From: JAOTYV01 sp041557595
Lineage (GTDB): Bacteria > Pseudomonadota > Alphaproteobacteria > UBA8366
Assembly: GCA_041557595.1 (NCBI GenBank)
Contig: JBFFGE010000186.1
Coordinates: 1 to 8,819 of the forward strand
Direction: 5' to 3'
DNA: 8,819 bases
Shown here: piece by piece, positions 1-5,704 of the stretch
Layout of the letters: each line of letters opens with the position of its first letter
How positions within the stretch are numbered: the first letter of the stretch is position 1
The notes under the pieces: model-generated
The model's database searches: none
What the model saw: the letters and a program-made list of their open reading frames with translations, nothing else
Told to the model about the DNA's origin: nothing
Made by a program: the position numbers and the translations under genes

Positions 1-53
1 ACCATTCGTTCTCGACCGAGCGGCGTCAAACGGGCATTCTTGTGAATGTTCAT
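1..53 (-). CDS. IS481-family transposase, N-terminal fragment (3' truncated by window edge)
   Basis: Only the first 17 codons plus two bases are in the window. They read MNIHKNARLTPLGRERM, which I recognise as the characteristic opening of IS481-family transposases, just before their helix-turn-helix DNA-binding region. In the full protein a DDE integrase core follows. The start is the ATG at 53-51. A GGGAG ribosome-binding site lies six bases upstream on the minus strand (complement of 60-64). The gene is cut by the window end, so whether it is intact or decayed is unknown. It is transcribed in the same direction as the adjacent MaoC-like gene. Confidence 0.8.
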   Translation of the reverse strand, partial: MNIHKNARLTPLGRERM

Positions 54-118
54 TCGGCTCTCCCAAAGAGTGCTGAAGCTTGGTAACTCCAGTCTCCCCG
101 GTCAGGGCCGAATGGACA
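1..118 (-). mobile_element. Edge of an IS481-family insertion sequence (5' end of element, rest outside window)
   Basis: The minus strand begins a transposase gene at position 53 (separate entry). Upstream of it, about 65 bases of non-coding sequence precede the stop region of the MaoC-like gene. IS481-family elements typically end in TGT...ACA. Reading the minus strand, a TGT at 118-116 begins TGTCCATTCGGCCCTGACCG, which fits an element tip, so I place the boundary near 118. The opposite end lies off the window, so neither the matching inverted repeat nor the target duplication can be checked. The tip would lie about 20 bases beyond the stop of the neighbouring hydratase gene, so the insertion appears to have spared that gene. 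The family call is good; the exact boundary is inference. Confidence 0.6.
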
Positions 119-137
119 ACCTATCGAAAGACCACAG

Positions 138-1259
138 CTACGACGTGCGGCGCGGCAGCCGCACCCGGGCCCAACCCTTCGCGGTTACCTGGCCCCGCTG
201 GTCCATCGCCGCGACGTCGAGCTTGACCCGGCCCGTCCCGGCATCGATCGGTTCCTTGTCCGATATTGTGCCCTCGCATCGGGTCACGTCGCCGACCAGA
301 TTGAACCGGCGCACCTCGCAATAGAGTTCCTCCAGGAATCCCGTGTCGCCGATCCAGTTGGTCAGCATGCTGGCCAGCCAGGAGATCCGCTCCGGTCCGT
401 AGTCATAGGCTTCGGGCACGCCGACGCTCTGCGCCAACGCGGTGTCCCAATGCACCGCCTCGGGCGGTTCCGGCACGCCATGGGCGTTCGGAATGCCCGC
501 CGCCGGATGACGCCGCAGGAAATCGTACCAATAGCCGTGCGCCTTGATGAACAACCCGCCCCAGGCCTGTTCGAACGCAACCGCCGTGGTCGCCGAATAG
601 GGTCCGCGAATGATCTCGGGAATTGTCGCGCCCGGCTCGACGTCTTCCCAGTAGAGCGGGTCGCCGCCCCGAACATGTTCGGCCGCATAGGTGTCGGAAA
701 TCTCGGAAAGCTGGTCCGCGCTCAGCGGATCGGAGGTGAGCTTCTTGTATTTGCCCTTCTTGCGCGCAGTCGTGCGTTCGGTCCGCATGCCCCAGGACTC
801 GGCATTGGCGAGCTCCTGCCCATCCGCGGTGACGAAGCGGATATGCGATACCTGTTTGAACATGCGCTCGGCGAAACGGCTCGGCAACTCGACCAATTCC
901 TTGAAAGTCACCTCGGTATCGATGCGTTGCCCCAGCCGGATCGGTTCCCGCCACCGCCAATGCGAACCGCCGAACATCGAGTGGACACCCGGCAGGCCGC
1001 CGCGATAGCCGATCGATATGCGGCTGAAGGCATAGAGCATGCAGGGCGGCGCGGTAAGCCCGCCGAGCACCGATTGCCCGGCATAGTCGGGGTCCAGATA
1101 AATCGGGTTCCGGTCGCCGGTGGCCCAGGCCCAATGGCGGATCGCATCGCGCGTCACCTCGGTCAGGTGCGGCGGTTCGTTGATCTCGACCCGTTGACCC
1201 AATTTGGCGCGCAGCCGTTGCAGTTCCTCGTCGGTGGCCCGGCCGTGATGATCAGTCAT
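138..1259 (-). CDS. MaoC/FAS1-like double hot-dog acyl-CoA hydratase/dehydratase
   Basis: The predicted 373-residue cytoplasmic protein has two hot-dog halves. The N-terminal FAS1-like dehydratase domain spans about 25-165. It contains GDRNPIYLD (D49, N51, Y54) followed by an APP turn at about 70-72. A charged linker (about 165-200) leads to a MaoC-like domain (about 203-365) with H270-x-D272, YDYG (285-288) and NWIGDTGF (301-308). Proteins of this class reversibly hydrate or dehydrate enoyl/3-hydroxyacyl-CoA esters. The classical R-hydratase signature is GDxNPxH, so tyrosine stands where its catalytic histidine would be. I chose the ATG at 1259 rather than an in-frame ATG at 1361, because the longer version would overlap the upstream gene by about 110 bases. 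From 1259 the genes overlap by only 8 bases (ATGACTGA), which suggests translational coupling to the CoA-transferase. Mesaconyl- or itaconyl-CoA hydratase-type activity is conceivable, but the substrate is unknown. Confidence 0.85.
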   Translation of the reverse strand: MTDHHGRATDEELQRLRAKLGQRVEINEPPHLTEVTRDAIRHWAWATGDRNPIYLDPDYAGQSVLGGLTAPPCMLYAFSRISIGYRGGLPGVHSMFGGSHWRWREPIRLGQRIDTEVTFKELVELPSRFAERMFKQVSHIRFVTADGQELANAESWGMRTERTTARKKGKYKKLTSDPLSADQLSEISDTYAAEHVRGGDPLYWEDVEPGATIPEIIRGPYSATTAVAFEQAWGGLFIKAHGYWYDFLRRHPAAGIPNAHGVPEPPEAVHWDTALAQSVGVPEAYDYGPERISWLASMLTNWIGDTGFLEELYCEVRRFNLVGDVTRCEGTISDKEPIDAGTGRVKLDVAAMDQRGQVTAKGWARVRLPRRTS

Positions 1260-2550
1260 CCCGTCTCTCGCTGTCTCGTTGCGTTGGTTCGGCCGATGTG
1301 TGTTCGATGACGCCCTCGGCGCAGAGGCTATCGATGGTATCGTCGGCATATCCGAGGACATTCTTCAGAAGATCCCGCGAATGTTCGCCGAGCAAGGGGG
1401 ACGGTGTCAGCGGCGCATCGTCGAATTCGGACATGAATTTGATTGGCGTGCGCACCAGGTCGACGGGGCCGGCGCGCGGATGCTCGACCGTGTCGATCAG
1501 GTTGCGCACGGTTACGGCCGGCTGGCGCAGCGCTTGGCCGACATCGTAGACCGGCGCATGCGGTACGTCGCCCGCGTCGAAGATGTCGTGCCATTCGGCC
1601 ATGGTTTTGTGGCTCAGGATTTCGATCACCAGCGGTTCGAGCGCGGTGCGGTTTTCGTGGCGGTCGGCGGTGGTGCGAAATCGGGGATCGGCGGCCATTT
1701 CGGCGTGTCCCGCGGCAACGCAGAAATTGCGCCAGAACCGGCCGACATGCAGCGCCAGCACGATATGACCGTCCTTCACCGGATATCGGCCATAGGGGAC
1801 GATGTTGTGATGGCTGCTGCCGACGCGTCCGGGGCTTTCGCCGGTAACCAGCTGGATTTCCGCGAGGTAGCCGAGCAGCCCGATCAACCCGTCGAGCAGG
1901 CTCAGGTCGATGTGCAGCCCCTCGCCGGTCGCGTTGCGATGCTGCAGAGCGGCGAGCACGGCGATCGCGCCCCACATGCCGCCGCCCACGTCGCCGAGGG
2001 GAATGCCGAGCTTGGTCGGCGGCCCGTCCGGTTCGCCGTTGATGCTCATGACGCCGCTCAGCGCCTGGGTCACCAGGTCGAAGGACGGTTTATCCGACAT
2101 CGGCCCGGCCTGTCCGAAGCCGGTAATCGAACAGATGATGATATCGTCCTTCGCCGCCTTGAGCATGTCGTAGCCGAGCCCGAGCCGGTCCATCACGCCG
2201 GGCCGGAAATTTTCCAGCACGATATCCGCGTGGCGGGCGAGGTCGAGCACGATCTTCCGCCCCGACGGCGTCTTCAGATCGACTGCCAGGCTCTTCTTGT
2301 TCCGATTGATGGCCAGATAGTAGTGGCTCTCTCCGTTGACGTAAGGCGGGATCGAACGCGTCTGATCGCCATGACGCAGTTCCTCGATCTTCCACACCTC
2401 GGCGCCGAGATCGGCCAGGACCATGGAGCAAAAGGGCCCGGTCAACACCCGGCTCAGATCGAGCACGCGAACGCCGTTGAGCGGTCCGCGTTTCGGGGCG
2501 GTCGGTCGGCCGGCGTCTGGTTCGGGCATCGTCTGGTTCCGGGCAAGCAT
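1252..2550 (-). CDS. Family III CoA-transferase (CaiB/BaiF type)
   Basis: This 432-residue protein moves CoA between a donor thioester and a free carboxylic acid, probably in the cytoplasm. Family marks, numbered from the ATG at 2550, are VLDLSRVLTGPFCSMVLADLGAEV (29-52), the NRNKKSLAVDL stretch (82-92), VLENFRPGVMDRLGL (111-125), TGFGQAGP (143-150), and GIPLGDVGGGMWG (182-194). D187 in the last motif is the expected aspartate that forms the acyl-aspartyl intermediate. The length is normal for the family. A second in-frame ATG at 2529 (beginning MPEP) is an alternative start: neither ATG has a strong ribosome-binding site, and the first seven residues look non-essential. The gene overlaps the MaoC-like hydratase by 8 bases, so the two probably act on the same acyl group. 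Possible acceptors include dicarboxylic, carnitine-like or aryl acids; the sequence alone does not decide. Confidence 0.92.
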   Translation of the reverse strand: MLARNQTMPEPDAGRPTAPKRGPLNGVRVLDLSRVLTGPFCSMVLADLGAEVWKIEELRHGDQTRSIPPYVNGESHYYLAINRNKKSLAVDLKTPSGRKIVLDLARHADIVLENFRPGVMDRLGLGYDMLKAAKDDIIICSITGFGQAGPMSDKPSFDLVTQALSGVMSINGEPDGPPTKLGIPLGDVGGGMWGAIAVLAALQHRNATGEGLHIDLSLLDGLIGLLGYLAEIQLVTGESPGRVGSSHHNIVPYGRYPVKDGHIVLALHVGRFWRNFCVAAGHAEMAADPRFRTTADRHENRTALEPLVIEILSHKTMAEWHDIFDAGDVPHAPVYDVGQALRQPAVTVRNLIDTVEHPRAGPVDLVRTPIKFMSEFDDAPLTPSPLLGEHSRDLLKNVLGYADDTIDSLCAEGVIEHTSAEPTQRDSERRDD

Positions 2551-2575
2551 GCGGGACGTTCAGGAGGGTTCGGCC

Positions 2576-2583
2576 AGTATAAT
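2576..2583. promoter_or_regulatory. Candidate overlapping divergent -10 elements
   Basis: The 116-base gap between the divergent CoA-transferase and PuuE-like genes holds a perfect TATAAT on the plus strand at 2578-2583. Two bases offset on the minus strand is TATACT (complement of 2576-2581), one mismatch from consensus. If used, they would give a plus-strand leader of roughly 75 bases and a minus-strand leader of roughly 20-40 bases. I see no convincing -35 hexamer at 16-18 bases for either direction, so the call rests on the -10 match and the position. A shared control point for the two transcripts is inference. Confidence 0.35.
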
Positions 2584-2666
2584 GCGTCGATGCGTCCGGC
2601 GCGATCCGTTGCAACTTCGCCAACCGTGGGCGACGATATCGGACATCGCGGCGTCGGAAGAGAATC

Positions 2667-3575
2667 ATGGCTCTGCCTTATCACGGCCGATACGACTACG
2701 TGCCTATCGTCGAGCGCGCCAACTACGATTGGCCCGGCGGAAAGCGGCTGGCCTTTTACATCGCCTTGAACGTCGAGCATTTCGCCTTCGGCGAAGGATT
2801 GGGCCACACGCCGACGGAACCGGGGCCGGCGCCCGATGCCCGCAACTATGCCTGGCGCGACTATGGTCTTCGGGTCGGCATTTGGCGGATTTTCGATCTG
2901 CTGGACCAGTTGGGCTTGCCGGCCTGCCATCTGTTCAATACGGCGGTGTATGATTATGCGCCGCAGATTGCGAGCCGCATCCGGGACCGCGGCGATGAAT
3001 TCGTTGGGCATGGCCGCACCAATTCGGAGCGGCAGGGCGACTTGCCGGAACCGGATGAGGCAGCGCTGATCCGCGACGTAACCGACGCGATCGTCCGGCA
3101 TGAAGGCGCGCCGCCGGGCGGCTGGATGGGACCCTGGATTTCCGAAAGCCTCGTGACGCCCGATCTCTTGAAGGAGGCCGGGTACAAATTCCTGATGGAT
3201 TGGCCCTGCGACGACCAGCCGTTCTGGATGCGGACCCGGTCGGGGCCGATCCTCTCGGTGCCCTATCCGGTGGAGATCAATGATTCGCCGGCACTGTTGA
3301 ACCGGCGGCATACGGCGGTGGAATTCCATGAAATGCTGACCGACCAATTCGATGAGATGGTTCGGCAATCGGAGGATCATCCGCTGCTCATGGGGCTGGC
3401 CCTGCATACCTTCGTCGTCGGCCAGCCATTCCGGCTGAAGCAGCTTCGGCGCGCGCTGGAATACATCTTGGGGCACGGTCACGCGGATAAGGTCTGGTTC
3501 ACCCGGCCCGGCGCGATCGCCGGCCATGTCATGGCGCTGCCGCCCGGCACGGTGCCCGGCGGTGCAGCGGAATAG
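2667..3575 (+). CDS. PuuE-like polysaccharide deacetylase-fold hydrolase (allantoinase family)
   Basis: A 302-residue protein related to the metal-independent allantoinase PuuE, itself derived from NodB-type polysaccharide deacetylases. Diagnostic stretches are YIALNVEHF (31-39), NYAWRDYGLRVG (60-71), GHGRTN (114-119), MDWPCDDQPFW (177-187), VPYPVEIND (198-206), LALHTFVVGQP (244-254) and VWFTR (276-280). The classical deacetylase metal site is degraded: the TFDDG motif is replaced by ALNVEH, and the second histidine of HxxxH is N119 after H115. That is the PuuE-like pattern and argues for C-N bond hydrolysis without zinc. No signal peptide is visible, so it should act in the cytoplasm. The ATG at 2667 has GGAAGAG four bases upstream. 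No purine-degradation genes lie nearby, so the natural substrate may be a different cyclic amide, imide or N-acyl compound. It probably forms an operon with the dioxygenase 11 bases downstream. Confidence 0.85.
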   Translation: MALPYHGRYDYVPIVERANYDWPGGKRLAFYIALNVEHFAFGEGLGHTPTEPGPAPDARNYAWRDYGLRVGIWRIFDLLDQLGLPACHLFNTAVYDYAPQIASRIRDRGDEFVGHGRTNSERQGDLPEPDEAALIRDVTDAIVRHEGAPPGGWMGPWISESLVTPDLLKEAGYKFLMDWPCDDQPFWMRTRSGPILSVPYPVEINDSPALLNRRHTAVEFHEMLTDQFDEMVRQSEDHPLLMGLALHTFVVGQPFRLKQLRRALEYILGHGHADKVWFTRPGAIAGHVMALPPGTVPGGAAE

Positions 3576-3586
3576 CGGAGACGTTT

Positions 3587-4555
3587 GTGACCATGCGGAT
3601 GCTCGACAGAACCGTTCGCGGCCGTAAGGCCTGGACCCGGGAGACGCTCGGGACCGAAGATTATCTCGTCCCCGTCCCGAAAGAGTGTCTCCGGGAAACG
3701 ATTGCAATGATCGACGCGTTACGCGCGAGCCCCTTGCAAACGGAAGTCCTGACGGCCGCCGATTTTTCGATTCCGCGGTGCCGAAAATTGATGGCACGGG
3801 TCAAGCGTATTCTCGACAAGGGCGCGGGCTTCGCCGTGCTCGACCGGCTGCCCGTCGAGCGGCTCGACAAGGCCGCGCTCAGGACCGTCTATTGGGTGTT
3901 GAGTTCCCTGATCGCACGGCCGGTCGCGCAGTCGTTCTCGGGCACGTTGTTGTATGACGTGACCGATACGGGCAAGCGCAAGAATCCGAAGGTGCGCGCC
4001 GATGTGACCGCCGATCCGCTCGATTTCCATACCGACTTCGGCTACAACCTGCCGCCGACCTATTTCGGGTTGCAGGTGCTGCGCACGGCCAGGAAGGGCG
4101 GCAGGAGCAGCGTCGTCAGCCTGTATTCCGCCCACAACGCGATGCGCCGGCGCCATCCGGATTTGCTGCCGCGGCTGTACAGGCCATTTCATCTCAACCG
4201 CTATGGCGAGCATCCGCCGGGCGATCCGGCGACCAGTTTTCATCCGGTTTTCCATTACGACGGCACGGCATTGTGGGGCCGCTTCAATCTGCGCAATATT
4301 ACGGCCGGATATGAAATGGCGGGGGAAACCTTGGACGCGGCGGGTAAGGATGCGATTGTCGCATTGTCCGAAATCCTGGAAGACACGGCGCTGCGTTTCG
4401 ATTTCGATCTGGCGCCGGGGCAAGCGGAATACCTCATGAACTGGCGCTGCGCGCACAGCCGGACCGCCTATGAAGACTATGAGGAGCCGGACCGGCGGCG
4501 GCATCTGATCCGCATCTTCCTGCGTGACGAAGGCGGCCGCGGCTATCACGGGTAA
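3587..4555 (+). CDS. TauD/TfdA-type Fe(II)/2-oxoglutarate-dependent dioxygenase
   Basis: A 322-residue cytoplasmic oxygenase that should couple 2-oxoglutarate decarboxylation to hydroxylation of an organic substrate. The iron facial triad is clear: H148-T-D150 (in DFHTDFGYNLPP) and distal H290 (in WRCAHSRTAYEDYEEPDRR). The R305-xxx-R309 pair in RRRHLIRIFLRD matches the arginines that bind 2-oxoglutarate and substrate in TauD. The first 60 residues are a lead-in not conserved in small TauD proteins. The GTG at 3587 is chosen because GGAG (3577-3580) sits six bases upstream; an ATG two codons later is possible, with 12-base spacing. The gap to the PuuE-like stop is only 11 bases, which indicates co-transcription. 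The substrate cannot be read from sequence: taurine/sulfonate, carnitine-like, phenoxy acid and clavaminate-type substrates are all known in this fold. Confidence 0.9.
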   Translation: MTMRMLDRTVRGRKAWTRETLGTEDYLVPVPKECLRETIAMIDALRASPLQTEVLTAADFSIPRCRKLMARVKRILDKGAGFAVLDRLPVERLDKAALRTVYWVLSSLIARPVAQSFSGTLLYDVTDTGKRKNPKVRADVTADPLDFHTDFGYNLPPTYFGLQVLRTARKGGRSSVVSLYSAHNAMRRRHPDLLPRLYRPFHLNRYGEHPPGDPATSFHPVFHYDGTALWGRFNLRNITAGYEMAGETLDAAGKDAIVALSEILEDTALRFDFDLAPGQAEYLMNWRCAHSRTAYEDYEEPDRRRHLIRIFLRDEGGRGYHG

Positions 4556-4718
4556 TCCGTCTTCTGTGCATGGCCACGCGGCGGTCGCTGCACCGGTAGC
4601 GGAACACGGCGCGGCCCGGTAAGAAATCTGCTCGGCCCCGTGATCGAGCTGCAATTTCGTGGCATGGTTTATCGGCGACCCTTTCCAATGAACGAAACCG
4701 CGAGGGAGACATGAACCG
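4556..4718. other. Intergenic gap, no clear element apart from the downstream ribosome-binding site
   Basis: I see no strong stem-loop with a T-tract here and no convincing sigma-70 promoter pair. Only short imperfect inverted repeats are present, such as one around the ACCGGT at about 4592. The gap is long enough to hold a separate promoter for the downstream gene, but the sequence does not show one clearly. Its 3' end carries the ribosome-binding site described separately. Confidence 0.4.
4704..4708 (+). promoter_or_regulatory. Ribosome-binding site fixing the start of the SBP-fold gene
   Basis: GGGAG lies ten bases before the ATG at 4719. Another ATG at 4711 is only two bases from this site and hits a stop after three codons (ATGAACCGATGA), so it is not the gene start. 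Reading upstream in the gene's frame there is a TGA at 4689-4691. The ORF therefore cannot extend further 5', and no hidden signal peptide exists. Confidence 0.6.
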
Positions 4719-5639
4719 ATGACCGTTATTCTCACTGAAAACTTCCGCGCGGTTTTTTATACGCCATTCTATCTGCCGCATGTGCTCGGCGCCTACGAGG
4801 CGGAAGGTGTGGACGTCGAACTTCGCACCAGCGAAGATCTCGAAAGTGTTGCGGCTCAATTGCGCCAGGGATCGACGGACGTTCATTGGGGCGGGCCGAT
4901 GCGGATCATGATGAACCATGACCGCGATCCCGATTGCGGTTTGGTTGGATTTTGCGAAACCGTCACGCGCGATCCGTTCTTCCTGATCGGTCGCGTCGAA
5001 AAACCCGATTTTCAAATGTCGGACCTGGCCGATGTGACGCTCGCCTCGGTTTCGGAAGTGCCGACTCCCTGGATGTGCCTGCAGGACGATATGCGCCGCG
5101 CCGGGATGGACCCGGATGCGTTGCGCCGCGTGACCGATGGCACGATGCCGGAAAACACGGCGGCGCTGCGCCGGGGCGATGTCGATGTCATCCAGGTGTT
5201 TCAGCCGTTTGCCGAGGAGTTGGTGGCGGAGGGTGCCGGCCACATTTGGTATGCGGCGGCGACGCGCGGACCGTGCAGCTACACGACGCTTTATACGGTT
5301 CGCAAGACATTGGATGAGCAGCGGGACGCCCTGTACCGCATGACACGGGCGATGTCCCGCGCGCAGAAATGGCTGCACGGACACAGCGCTGCGGAAATAG
5401 CGGAGGCGATTGCGGGCTTCTTCGAAGATGTGCCGCGCGAACGGATCGAGGGGGCGGTGGCGCGTTATCTCGATCTTGGCATTTGGGGTCGCAACCCCAT
5501 CTTGCCGCGCGCCGGTTTCGAACGGCTGCGCACAGCCTTGTTATCGGGCGGACTGATCGCGCGGGAAATTCCGTTCGAGGATTGCGTCGATAACTCGCTC
5601 GCAGACATTGTCGCGGCCGAGGATCTGCCGTCGATTTGA
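4719..5639 (+). CDS. NMT1/THI5-like periplasmic-binding-fold protein lacking a signal peptide
   Basis: The 306-residue protein has the type 2 periplasmic-binding fold of the NMT1/THI5/SsuA group. It opens directly with the first strand and ligand loop (FYTPFYLPHVLGAYEAEGVDVEL, 13-35). It continues with the DVHWGGPMR pocket segment (54-62), a DPFFLIGR strand (85-92), the DLADVTLAS segment (102-110), the GDVDVIQVFQPFAEELV segment (153-169), and a helical C-terminal part with AQKWLHGHSAAEIAEAI (215-231). There is no signal peptide or lipobox, and an in-frame stop just upstream rules out a longer start. Export is therefore unlikely, and no ABC permease or ATPase gene is in the window. Cytoplasmic members of this fold include Thi5 pyrimidine synthase, MqnA/MqnD and 4,5-dihydroxyphthalate decarboxylase, so an enzyme or ligand sensor is plausible. 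I do not see Thi5's cysteine-rich CCCFC motif. It may share a transcript with the dioxygenase upstream, although the gap is 163 bases. Confidence 0.82.
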   Translation: MTVILTENFRAVFYTPFYLPHVLGAYEAEGVDVELRTSEDLESVAAQLRQGSTDVHWGGPMRIMMNHDRDPDCGLVGFCETVTRDPFFLIGRVEKPDFQMSDLADVTLASVSEVPTPWMCLQDDMRRAGMDPDALRRVTDGTMPENTAALRRGDVDVIQVFQPFAEELVAEGAGHIWYAAATRGPCSYTTLYTVRKTLDEQRDALYRMTRAMSRAQKWLHGHSAAEIAEAIAGFFEDVPRERIEGAVARYLDLGIWGRNPILPRAGFERLRTALLSGGLIAREIPFEDCVDNSLADIVAAEDLPSI

Positions 5640-5641
5640 GC

Positions 5642-5704
5642 GGACGGTTTCGTCCTAGATCAACCTGCCTATAATTGATTCCAATTAAAGGCAGGTTGAT
5701 CTAG
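5642..5704. terminator. Convergent-gene palindrome, probable bidirectional terminator
   Basis: Two stem-loops lie between the convergent SBP-fold gene and the histidine kinase. A small one is GGACG-GTTT-CGTCC (5642-5655). The main one, sharing base 5655, has arms CTAGATCAACCTGCCT (5655-5670) and AGGCAGGTTGATCTAG (5689-5704), a perfect 16-base pair match. After one A/A mismatch it continues as TAATTG/CAATTA around an ATTC loop. In all 22 of 23 positions pair over 50 bases. The right arm includes the kinase stop codon (5701-5703). Neither strand has a T-run after the stem, so it is not a canonical intrinsic terminator; transcript-end protection or a protein-binding palindrome is also possible. 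Confidence 0.5.

Noticed and set aside
46..324. Plus-strand open frame across the left edge
   Set aside because: It overlaps the IS481 transposase start, the element tip and the end of the hydratase gene; no family resemblance or convincing ribosome-binding site.
1260..1361. Longer N-terminus for the MaoC-like gene from an ATG at 1361
   Set aside because: It adds a low-complexity polar stretch, overlaps the CoA-transferase by about 110 bases, and an ATG with the usual short stop/start overlap exists at 1259.
1279..2769. Long plus-strand open frame opposite the CoA-transferase
   Set aside because: It is an antisense shadow of a clearly recognisable gene; its translation is rich in H, R and Q and matches no family I know.
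2454..3797. Long minus-strand open frame opposite the PuuE-like gene
   Set aside because: It spans the divergent promoter region and parts of three well-supported genes; the composition is typical of an antisense shadow in GC-rich DNA.
4688..4714. Eight-codon open frame (MNETARET) upstream of the SBP-fold gene as a leader peptide
   Set aside because: No runs of a regulatory amino acid, no ribosome-binding site of its own and no attenuator-like stems nearby; likely chance.
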